Assembly: GCA_027576995.1 (NCBI GenBank)
Contig: JANBQC010000192.1
Coordinates: 1 to 44,537, forward strand
DNA length: 44,537 nt
Direction of reading: 5' to 3'
Origin: Dimargaris cristalligena
Taxonomy: Eukaryota > Kickxellomycota > Dimargaritomycetes > Dimargaritales > Dimargaritaceae
The number at the start of each line of letters is the position of its first letter. Within the stretch, counting starts at the first letter, position 1. Under the pieces are notes generated by a model that made no database searches, was not told where the DNA came from, and worked only from the letters and a program-made list of their open reading frames with translations. A program made the position numbers and the translations under genes. Below, one piece after another: positions 32,429-43,800 of this stretch.

Positions 32429-35400
32429 CGGTTAGAGAAATTAGGCGAAGAGGGTTGAAACAAAGATTAGGAGTGTATGGTAAAATAAGTATAGGATAAT
32501 GAAGGAATTAGCCCGAAAAGGGGCAGGGGATTGTTAGAGAAATAGCTATGAAAGTGCGTCATAAAAGGTCACGGTATCGTTTGGTCATTAGAGTGGCAAG
32601 CCAATGATGGGGGCAATGGTGGATGGATTTGAGGTCCCATTTATATTGCCAATCGATTAATCAACTCTTGTTTGGAAGGATACTTTAGTTTATGTATTAA
32701 TGGCCGTGTAGAGCAATGGACGACAGGGGTTGCCAGTAATGCCTTCCTTGACCAGAGATGCTCAAAATGCCCTAACTGGCTGGCTCTCCATAGCCGCGGC
32801 ATTTGGGCCAAGCTCGGCACTTAAAAACACCCAATCTGAATAGTGGACGAATGGGGACATGTCCTTTACCGTCCTTACCCGGTGGTTATTTAACCCTTCC
32901 TATTCTAGCACATCCCACATGGACATAAATGCCAGGGCTGCTTCCACTACCCTTTCCTTAAGAATCCTTCCGTTAGGCAATCTATACTGTTGTGAAATAC
33001 AGTCTACCTACAACAATGGGGTAATCCATTCCCATGACAACTAGTTTCATACTGAAGGTGGTATAAATGCCTACCTTAGTGAGTGTGGTCACGGATGATC
33101 ACTCGCTTCTTTACTGTATCTTTTAATTTTACTCGTGGTTTGATCCTGCGATATTTTTATCATGAGTTTTTAAGTGATAAAAAAACTCAATGCTAATGCG
33201 GTTGGCTTCCAAGTCCGTCGAATGAAAGCTAACCCATGCTGAGGGGCTAATAGCGAGAATATACGCGGACATTGCCCCAATAGTTTGGTGTGGGATTTTA
33301 TTTCGCACTCACAGTGACAAGCCTTTCCCTTGATTAGGAGGGTGACGGTTTAGTTGCAGGTGAAATGCTAAAGTAGGCAAGTATCTCAGCGCACCTATAC
33401 TAAACAGGAGTATATGTGTAACATTAACTATAGCGATCACCATCAAGAAAATATCGACTTTGAAGACATGGGAGGCTTGGTTAATCCATACTTATCGACT
33501 AATACGTTCGAATATGAACACCCATCCCCGTTCTTAAACACTGGTGGTGGGAACTCTGACTCAAACACTAAGCCATCCTGTATTGCAAGTATATCCAACT
33601 GGGTGATTCGTGTAGAAAGCGTTTATTTTATATCTGGGACTTGTTTCCAACACTGAATTTCAAACAAGCCCGTGGCATTGTTTGTCAGTGGACTGGGGGA
33701 CTTATTAGGCAATGGTAAGAGTAAAAAAAATGAATAAGCAAGTTGTAAGTAAATTATTAAGAGGTTGGGGAATTCTTCCAGAAGGGGGAAATGGCACCCC
33801 TTGTCCAATGTTCATAGTACCCCTTGGCGGGCTAGAGAGTGTCGCTGAAGCACACACTGGTCGATATTGAACGCTTGCGAAAGCCCAGGTGTATTCTTCT
33901 AACCCTAGTCAGTGGCAATTCCTGGTAAGGCATCTTCTATTAGTCAATTCTTGAATTTAAGGTTGTCGGGCATGTCCGCCTATGAGCCAGCCACCTTTTT
34001 ACTGTTTTGGGGGGAATCACTGAATCTCTTTTGGAAATCCTCGTGGACCCTCCGTGCCTCTCTGTCAATAAAAAACCTAGTACCCCCCACTCCGGCTATA
34101 AAGCGATTGGACATTTGGGCTGGTATTGGTCCTGCCTATATGGGATGATCCCTATCACAAGCGGCTACACACTATCATAGTTGCTGCTCTATGATCAGCG
34201 TTTACCTACTATTTTCTCTTGTCATATTCTAATCGTAATTCTCAGGCTGATCCATTTAACCTATAGAATATGAATACATATATAGGTAATTCAAAGATTG
34301 GCAGCTTCCACGCGCATGGCCACTTAAACATTACCAGTATTTATTCTAGGGTGGCCTTAATTTAAGCCTCCAAAATAGGAATACAGGCTGCTCTTTTTTC
34401 CCTACATAGTCGAACTCAGAACACCAATCATTCCTTGCAATGAAGGAGGTATTTCTCACGAAAGAATCTGATTCCTCTGGCGACTGTTACCCTTTCAAAA
34501 AAGCTCACAACACCCCTGATACACTATAAATGATAAGGTCTGAGTTATATTTGCGTGGGTAAAGTACGCTGGAATTCGCTCAAACACGCATGATTTTTTA
34601 GTCGACTGGTTGCTTATTGGATAATGCAGTGCTGCTGATCAGCAATCCCTGCGTGCACCCTACCACACTCATCTTAATAAGTTTCTAGAACCAAGTCTTC
34701 TCTATGGTCACCTCGAATAAACGGCAAACACATCAATGTACATTGCACACCTTGGGAATGCATTGGGAAAAGATTCACCTCAGCTATATAACAAAAACTT
34801 AGGTAGTTTTGCTGGCTGAAACATATTTTCACCTAAATTTATATCGTGCATATTTCATTCTAAACCATATACAGTTGTGTCAACTTTCACTCAAACCAAA
34901 CCTCCAAAGTTTTGCACAGCCGCGGTAAATTGTATACATATTTATATATATTGTTATCACACTAGACCTCTTGTAGAGGTGCCTTGTGAGTCTAGCTAAT
35001 CCGGGGGACACACACCTTACCCCACGTGAACCTTTCTAGGGCATTTTGTTACACGCTTAGTGTCCGTCACGGACAATTATGCGTTATTCTAATTAAAGAG
35101 ACCTGTATGTTTAATAACCTGTTTTTTAAAGGGAGTGCGGAGAATAGAAGGCATATTATGGGTTCATATTCTTTGCGATTACTGGATATGTGGATTAAGT
35201 TGATCGACCTGTTTAATATTGTAAGATTTGTGAAGCGATTGTATGATTTTGTATATGCATGTTGAATTATCATATCATCACCTGAAAATGCTCTGTAGAT
35301 TCCTATTCAAAAAAAGTGCGCAATGGGAACTAGTGGATAGATTTATGTGCCGATTGTAATCGACGAAGTATCCAACCTATTGGGCACTAACCCCAACAAA

Positions 35401-36726
35401 TACCAGGCAAGGTGATGAGATGTGTTTCGTTTTCTTAGAGAAACGCTCTGAACCTGGGCATAGATTAGCTCACAAGATATTAACCATCGGTGGGCCATTC
35501 TAGATGGTGCTTTGGATTGAATCTGAATCATCTATCCAATCCTACAGCACTTAAAGGGCCCTGCAGTACGTCTTTCTCGGAATATCAATGAGCCGTTTCC
35601 AATATTTTGGATCACCATGGGGTTCTTAGGGGCAATCGCCAAGGTGATATTTGATAGACCATTGGTCCCTTTCAGTACATGTTTCATAGTTGAGCCTGGT
35701 CATAGAGCTATCACTGGGACATATACAATAGAGGAGGGTGCGGATAGGCCAGTATATAGGAGCTTCAGGGTGATCCTTACCATCCTTCTAGAATTCCCTA
35801 GCGCCCTAATTCATCCTAACCCATTCTGTTTCTTAAACGAGCCAATATACCTCTGAGCTATTTTACAATGTAGGATCATAATGTAACCAATTAAGCCGAG
35901 TGGGGCCAGAGAACAGTGTAAATAACTAATGGCCGAGTAGGGCAAGTAACTAAAGAAATGAGGTAAATCAATAATTATTTTATTGAAAGACACTGGATCC
36001 TGGTCTGTCGCTCGGGACGGCCCATATTATTCCTCTGGGGTGAGGTGTGGTTCTTGTGCCGTTGGGGTGGGGCTATCTTCCTCCATGGTGGGGGATAGAT
36101 GAGTCGTGACATGGCCCCTTGGTTCCTCCTCACTCAAGTACCATGTACTGTGGGGAGGACTGACCTCTCGCCCATGAGTGGTGGATGCCTCCCCCGGTTG
36201 CAATAAGTACTGGTATAATACTGGCAGATACCTCACCTCATTCCCAATGAATAATGAACTAAGTGCCCTGTTCTAAACGGCATATTAGAGTAGTAGGTGA
36301 ATTCGAGTGCTTCTAAAAATAGCTCAGCACCTATCTCAATCAAGTCGATACCCGCCTAGTGGTTTATGAAGCACTATATGGTTATTACAGCCGAGATCCA
36401 TGTCTGCGGATATATTTTGTAAAATATGTACAAGAAGGTATACTCCTAATACACGGATGCTGGCTGGTAGTCTGGTAGAGTTGTACTACAGATTCCTGGG
36501 TTGAGTTGATACAGGTCCCGACTGAGAGTTTGGCCCAACCATCGGGGGTCGGGGGCATTGCTGGTTTTCTAGACTGCAAACCTGCCTTAAAACCAGATAG
36601 GCGAGTCATTGGGAAACCATTTAGTGTTATAGTTGGTGTCTACTGCCCAAGTCACTGTTAATGATATGGAAAAAACATAAATAATACCCGGGTGTGTTAA
36701 TCAATGATAAATAATCAAAATTACTC

Positions 36727-36927
36727 ATGCAATTCAATACTATTAGACTTAGCCTGGCTAAGCCTTTCTGGGATGAAATGCTTTGGTGTGGCAAGTTCAT
36801 CGAGAAATGCGATAAAGATGCTCACTCAGGTCTATCCATGATTATTATTATTTCAATGCTAGCTGCTGCTGCAGTTGGACTGGGTTTTTGGCTGGCGAAC
36901 CATCTTTCCCTTTTAAATCGGGGGTGA
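36727..36927 (+). CDS. Doubtful small membrane-protein ORF
   Basis: 66-codon frame with an ATG start. It encodes one strong hydrophobic segment (IIIISMLAAAAVGLGFWLA, about residues 38-56) after a polar N-terminus that has two Cys. No homology is recognised, no splice partner was found, and the region is gene-poor, so it may be chance. Confidence 0.15.
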   Translation: MQFNTIRLSLAKPFWDEMLWCGKFIEKCDKDAHSGLSMIIIISMLAAAAVGLGFWLANHLSLLNRG

Positions 36928-37633
36928 TGACAACTTCACAACAATATAGGCTTTAATAAAGGTACAGATGAGAATACCCTTTGCTGAAAAGAATTGAAGA
37001 ACAAACGGCTGCATAAAATGTGTTTCGACTTTGATAATCCCATTGCCAAATGCCCAAGCCAATTAGGAGCGCTGAGCTAAGAAGGTAACTAATATGCTAT
37101 TAAAGGGCACAGAGTAAAGGTTGTATGCATATAAATAAATAGGTTGAGTAGATGCTTAGGGAAAGAGGGCATTCCGAAGGTGATTAGTAGACACCCCAGG
37201 GAAATTAACTTCCTGGGCCGCATTGATAAAATGAGAACAGCTCTAAAAACGCAACCTAAAGAGTGCACTAGTGTTGCATCCACAGTCATGGTAGGGCTTA
37301 ACTCCAGTCACCAAGACGATCCAGCTCCATTGGAGTCCACTGGCACAGCTGGAACTAGAGCGGCCGCTATGCCAGATAACCAGAGCGTCTTGCAGCCACC
37401 CTTGACCCGACCAGGGACTCCTTACTAATAACCCCCCTTTTCACTATAACCGGCTGATGACCGGCTCATGCATGCATTGTTCTTGAGAGTTCGATGAAGT
37501 TCTTTCCGGCCCCTTCATTGCCTTTAGATGTTAGTTATAGGTCATATAAAAAGTGTACGGGCGTCACACCCTGATTCTTTAGTTTACTAGTGCTCGCATT
37601 GCTATCATTAAGGTTCTTACTATCAGTTCTTCG

Positions 37634-39342
37634 TAATAAAATGCTCATACCATTTGCTATTCTAACACTAGCTTGAACCAATCTCATAATAAATTACAAT
37701 TGTTAATGCTAGATCAACCAAGGTACTTAGTATTAGCCAAGCAGCCCATGGTGATGGACCCATGATTAGGATAGAACTACTCCCAATTGGGTAACACTTT
37801 GGTGAAGCAAAGTCTGGCAACACTACCAGAACCAACCCCAGCATGTCCATACCAAACCCACTTCTATGTGCTATTGCCCAGATCCATAACAATGAGTGAC
37901 TTAATTACACCTCCAGACTGGACTGGGGTGAAGACCCTCCACATAGATAAGGGGAGCACCCACTTGTACCCTGTCTCTGGTTGGACCTTTAATCATCCAA
38001 TATAAAAGCAAGGTCTGATCTGACACACTAGTATCCTCAACTGAATGTAGACCTCCTCCATCACTATACCCAATCACTGGTTTCTGATTTTGCTATTATC
38101 TATTATATATTCCTATAGATATTGATAGCACCACTCATTATTCATTACTAACTGTATATGCTTGCTGACTCACTCTATAATTCAATCACACATTTACCAG
38201 GGCTCAATACTACAAAAAGTAGACCCAATGTTGTCTATTTACATGTTTGATGTATTTGGTATGTGTAGTTGCCCCCAGGGGTTAAGGTAGCCAAGAGTTA
38301 GGTGTAAACCAAAGAAGATGTTTTCACAATGAAAAAGTTGCCACTGTGAAACCTTCCATATTTTATGTGAGTGAGAAATTAATTTAGCTGTCTAATTAAC
38401 ATTTTACACAGAAAAATCAATACCATAGTATCACCAGAATTAACCACTCTTAGTCCATTAAGAGTCCTGAGGATAGGTTTCTAACAGTAGGTGGGGTTTA
38501 GACTCAGCTAAGTGGGCTACTAGCATTAGGATAGGGGTGCAAGTTAATGCCAGTGATATGCAGCAGGCACACTTACTAGTTAGCACAAGGGGAATAAGTA
38601 TATAGAGTTTATTGAGGTAGACTGGGGGATTTGAATAAGCCCAGGAATTGAACCAGTCCCAGTGGGGCCTAGTTATATATACACAGGGATGGCTCCAGAG
38701 GGAGGTCCCAAGGGAAATATGACTAAGATTAAGGTGCAGATAGGTAAAGAATCCAACTGGATGACTTTGCATCAGGAAGACTCTCATGGGAACTGGAAGA
38801 GTCTTAGGTCAGCAAGTTGAGTGTTTAGGGTACTAGTATTGGGGTTGAATGGGCAGGATTAAATAATAAAGGATGCCCCCATAGTACTGGGGGTGACTAT
38901 GGGAGGGTCAATATGGCACTATAAGGCCAAAATAGGACAGGCAATCATTAGGTCTGGATTAAGTCAGATTAGGAGGGCTGACAATTGGTAAGAAATTTTA
39001 AAATATTAGAAGGGTAGTTTTTTTAATAAACTATAGTTTCTATATACTAGCTACAAGATTATATATAAAAGAAAGTTTAAGTTTATTATAATTTAATTTA
39101 ATATAGGAATAATCCTTTAAAAAGTAGTAGTAGACTACTTTAAAGTATTAAAAAGTAGTAGTTATCAACTTTAAAGTATTGAAAATTAATGGAAAGTAGT
39201 TAAAGAAAGCTAATTTACTACTAGTCCAATTACCAGGCATCAATTTACATAGCATAGTTTTTTTTTAACTTTCCCAAGTCATTATTCATAGATTTATTTT
39301 AGGTCTTATAATTGAACACAGGGTTGGTGAACATTTTTCCCT
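37634..39342. other. CpG-free block, possible decayed transposable element
   Basis: Reading base by base I find no CG dinucleotide from just after 37632-37633 to just before 39343-39344, about 1.7 kb, although C and G are both common in it. Flanking DNA and all genes have many CpGs. This is what strong deamination of methylated CpG in a silenced old element would leave. No transposase, reverse transcriptase or terminal repeat could be recognised, so the element class is unknown. Confidence 0.55.
39121..39180. repeat. Two ~30 bp imperfect tandem repeats with hairpin potential
   Basis: Copy 1 at 39121-39149 and copy 2 at 39150-39180 share AAAGTAGTAGT near the start and ACTTTAAAGTATT at the end. 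In copy 1, AAAGTAG pairs with CTACTTT to form a 7-bp stem. It lies near the right end of the CpG-free block. Confidence 0.6.
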
Positions 39343-40647
39343 CGGTATAAAAAAAAGTCCCATCAATGTACCTATTTTCCGTTTCGATAAAAAAAAGTAC
39401 CACTACATCATTTGGAACTTTCATCCAAATCATTATATAGTTATATTGAACCTTTCCCATATGTAAATAGGCAAGAGTCACGTTGACTTCACACCTCCCC
39501 AACCTGAGTAAGTTTGTCTTCTTACGAAGAAGGGTGCGAGTTGTTGACTGTAACCCTTCAGAAAATACCCGCCTATACACCCAAAGCACTATACTCTAAT
39601 AATAATGCTGCATCAGCCGATTGGACCTCTTGACGATTCCGACGGTTTCCATGCTAGTAATTAAATGCGGGGGAGTCATAACAGCACTCAATGGCGATGC
39701 ACCTCCCGCCTACCTACTGCAATCGGGGGAAGTGCCGATAGCCTAACCGATTTCCTCTTGTGAAATGGAACCATTGCCATAGAGACTCGGCCTATTGGTC
39801 CACTTCTCCATTAACATTGGTGGTGTCAATAGTATTAAGTTCTCAAGCTACATATATGTACTTTTGTCATTTTCTGGATGTGCCTTTGGACTGATGAATT
39901 CTGGGCCCCTACTTAATTCAGGCCTCTCGTATGATATGGTTTTCATAGATTCACTGACACTCGTCACCAAATGTTATTAGACAGGCAAAGGCATCCGACT
40001 TCACTTTTTACTTAGCGTTGCGTAGTCGTGTGTCATTCACGCGTTACCATCCAGTATTTCTAGTGTACCCCCTAATATTTAGAGCATAACTTGGTCTTCG
40101 AGTGAAGCGATCCAAGACGCGAGGCGACCTGCATTCCCCTGGCATCGGATTAGGCGATAGCCGGAGTATTCAATGTGGCCTATATCAGACGAGTTTAGCC
40201 AGTAAAGACGTAGTCTCCAATAAACTGTCACCTTACAAGCAGTCGTAGCAACATTTCAACATATTCAACTCCAAAAACTATCACTGACAAAGTATTGCCT
40301 GGCCTTTTTTAATTGGATTGGTACATTGGATCATAACAGACGTAGCAATGTTTTGCCCTATGTCCCATTTAGGTAGAGGACACACCCCATATTAGCTGTT
40401 CACGCAGGGGAGCATCAATAATTGGATATATCAAGTATGTAATAAAACTAATATGCGTTGGACTTTACTAGTGAATGCGACACGGGGCTTGCTTATTAGT
40501 AACTGGTCGGGATGACTAGGCCAAAGAACCTCCACCGAAAACAGTTTTAAACTGGGGGACCGACGGCTCCATAGCCAGTCTACCCTCCCGGATTAATGCG
40601 AAACAGTTCCCCTGGAAACTCACATAATAGCTACTCATGTACGGGAA

Positions 40648-40655
40648 TATATAAG
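40648..40655 (+). promoter_or_regulatory. TATA box candidate for the NRPS gene
   Basis: TATATAAG, 177 bases before the ATG at 40825, at a distance like those of the other forward genes with TATA-like sites. Confidence 0.45.
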
Positions 40656-40824
40656 TAGTCTCCAACATCATTGCCGCCGAAATTTTACTCAAGTCCCCGA
40701 CTTATCATCACCGCCGACAAAATTGGTATAGCTTGCCCACGATTATATACTTATTAAGATTGCCATTATTTTCACGGATTTACCCTATTTTTGGATTTGC
40801 TATCCAAATTCTGACTTATCCGCG

Positions 40825-43800
40825 ATGATCGACTCGGGTTCGAATAATCCTTCCACAATCCTGCGCTTTCCCATGGTTCCAGAGGACCACCAGCCCTCCA
40901 CTGATCTACCCCTTGGGAAGCCCCGCGTCGCTCTCGTGGGCTATGCCGCCTTGGCGAACAACCTTTGCTTTTCCGATCTGAAGCCCTTCCATCGGGACGA
41001 CTTTGAACGAAGCAGCCAGCTAGCCACGGCTATTATCCTAAGTCGCTACTACCGCCAGCCTGCGATTGCCTTTGCCCACTGGCAAGGTCTGGTCGGACCA
41101 ATGGACGTCGTTGACCTGTCTCCAAAGAAACTACGGCTTGTTCTTGCCGATGTGATCCCCGACACCCCTGTCTCCGCTGCCATCCTGCAAACCCATGTAC
41201 CTGGCCCTCTCTCTGATCCATCCAATTCTCCTGGCCCAGTGGTCGAAGTCATTCTCCACACTGATGTAGATGGCACCGGAGTGACCCGTTCCCTGTCGAA
41301 ATCCGGAAGCAGTCACAGTCGACCCGAGGAGGTTGAGACAGATCCGCATATCACTGATCTATTGGCCAGAAGCACCACCCATCTGGCCATTAGTTGCGCA
41401 TTTTACCAGGGGCAGGCCCAAATCACAGTGACTTATGCCCGGGCCCAATACCGCGATTCAGCTGTGGCAGAGTTTACCAGTCAGTTCGGAACTGTCTTCT
41501 CGGCTGTTTCCCGGACACTGAAGAGTGATCAGCCCGCCCTTGTGCGAAATATTCCGTGGGTTAGCGGCCAGGAAAAAGCCCGCCTCTTGGACTTCTCCCA
41601 AATGACTAAGCCAATCCAAAGCCCCGATCGCCCTATACATCACCTCTTCAGCGACTGTGCCAAACGTTTTCCTGACCAGCTTGCTCTGGTCCACGGCCGT
41701 GAAGAATGGACCTACGCTCAGTTGGACTACGCTAGCTCTGAACTGGCCCGAACTCTAGTACAGCAGCACGGGGCCCGACCAGAAGTTCGGTTTGCGCTGC
41801 TTATTGCCAAGTCAGTCGCCTATACTGTGGCCATTCTGGCCGTGCTCAAGTCGGGGGCCGCTTATGTACCCCTCGACCCGGATTACCCCGCCGATCGAAT
41901 CCAGTTTGTCCTTGAAGACAGCGTCGCTTCAGTGTTAATGGCTACTGAATCGCTACTCGGGAGTGTCCCCAATCAGCTTCAGATACCCACAATATCGGTA
42001 GATCCATTTATCCTGATGCCTGTACTTACGGAGCCTTCCGACTTCCAGCCTTTCGCCTCATCCCCCAGTGATTTGGCATACGTAATCTACACCTCTGGAA
42101 CAACCGGTCGACCCAAGGGCGTTTTGGTCGAACACCGAAGTGTAGCTAATATGTCTACTGATCCATGTTTAGGAGACGCCTATGGCCCCGGCCGGCGCGC
42201 CCTCCAGTCCGGATCCATTGCTTTTGACGGGGTTCTTGCAAATACATTTCGGCCCCTTTGCACCGGTAGTACTGTTGTGGTCTCGACAGACAACCTGGTA
42301 GGAGACTTACGCAATGTAAATACGGGGTTACTTGTCACCTCATTCTTATCTCGCTTGAATCCCCTAGACTTTCCTGAAATGAGTACACTCGTTACCGGAG
42401 GAGAGTCCCTGCTTCCAGAGCAACAGGCCCGGTGGGCACCCTACTGTCTTTTAGCAAATCACTATGGACCAACAGAAACCACGGTCTACTCTAACGTGGC
42501 GTTAATTGGGCCAGTTGACGATATTACCATCGGTAGGCCGATCCGCAACGTTTTCAATCTTGTGGTCGACGATGACCTTCAGATAGTGCCCGTCGGGGTT
42601 CCCGGTGAACTCCTCATTGGCGGTGTGGGTGTGGCCCGAGGCTACCAAAACCTACCTGAGCTGACCGCCAAAAAGTTCATTCCCAATCCACTGGGGGAAG
42701 GACGAGTATATCGTACTGGTGATTTTGTCCGATGGCTCTCGAACGGAACGGTCGAATATATCGGTCGCATTGATAACCAAATCAAATTACGTGGGTACCG
42801 GATCGAGATTGAGGAGATCGAGAGTGTCGCGAGTCAATTCCCTGGGCTTAAACAATGTGTGGCGGCTGTGGTTCAAGGTACTCTGGTTATTTACGCCAGC
42901 CCCATCGGCCTTGATCAAATTGGTCTATTGACCTATTTAAGAGACCGGCTCTCCAAACAAATGGTGCCCGAAGTAGTGGTTCCCGTATTGGACTTTAAAA
43001 CCACTGTGGCTGGTAAACTCGATCGCCGGTCTCTTCCCTCGGTTGAACATTTGTTGATTAAGCACTCGGTGGCATCCACTGCAGGATCTGCAATCGATGA
43101 ACCTCAAACGAAAGCCGAGAAGGACCTTCGGTTGGCCTGGGGCCAGATTCTAAAGCTAGATCCCGAGAATATTAGCACCACAGATCATTTTTTCCGAATC
43201 GGCGGCGACTCTATTTCGGCTATTTTGCTTGTGTCCAAGGGGCAACATATGGGGTATAGCCTAACTGTGCCTTTAGTTTACCAGTACCCAGAACTTCATC
43301 AGTTAGCCCAGCACACCGAAAGAGTCACCAATCACCAAGCTAATGCCAACCCCACCTACCAGGATCAGGTCCACGGTGATGTGACATTGACGCCTATCCA
43401 GCGATGGTTCAGTACCATTGAACTTCGTAACCCCCACCTCTTTAACCGGTCATTTACCCTGAAGGTCAATTCCAAGACCGATTTATCTGTATCGGTCATT
43501 TCCGACGCCCTTGTCGCTTTGGCCAACCACCATGATATTCTCCGGACCCGATTCCGACCCGGCAAAGACAGGCAGCCTTGGATCCCGACGATACCTACAG
43601 CCAGAGCCATCCCCGCCGACCTTTTGGTGTTGGAAGAGACGGTTTCATCCGAGGACTGTACGGATTATATTACGCGGGTCCAATCTACCCTTAACCTTAC
43701 CACGGGTCCAGTGTTGGCAGCTGCTCTGATTCATGAGCCTGGCTGTAATTCCCAATCCCATCTATTTTTCACCATCCATCGCGCCTTGGTGGACCGGATT

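Larger units (their letters stand above)
32429..40824. other. 8.4 kb gene-poor region
   Basis: No convincing gene on either strand. Open frames are 60-110 codons, and many start with GTG or TTG. The frame at 33414-33656 (80 codons, acidic and Asn-rich) and the frame at 36727-36927 look slightly more protein-like, but neither could be tied to a family or to neighbouring exons. The segment at 37634-39342 lacks CpG entirely and has its own entry. The first ~150 bases must hold the protease promoter and the last ~200 the NRPS promoter. Confidence 0.5.

Noticed and set aside
33414..33656. 80-codon acidic, Asn-rich forward frame preceded by a 3' splice-site-like TACTAAACAG
   Set aside because: It has an ATG, but no upstream exon could be matched and the branch-like A is too near the AG; evidence too thin to call a gene.
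39299..39589. 96-codon reverse frame at the edge of the CpG-free block
   Set aside because: GTG start and no transposon or cellular protein signature that I can recognise.
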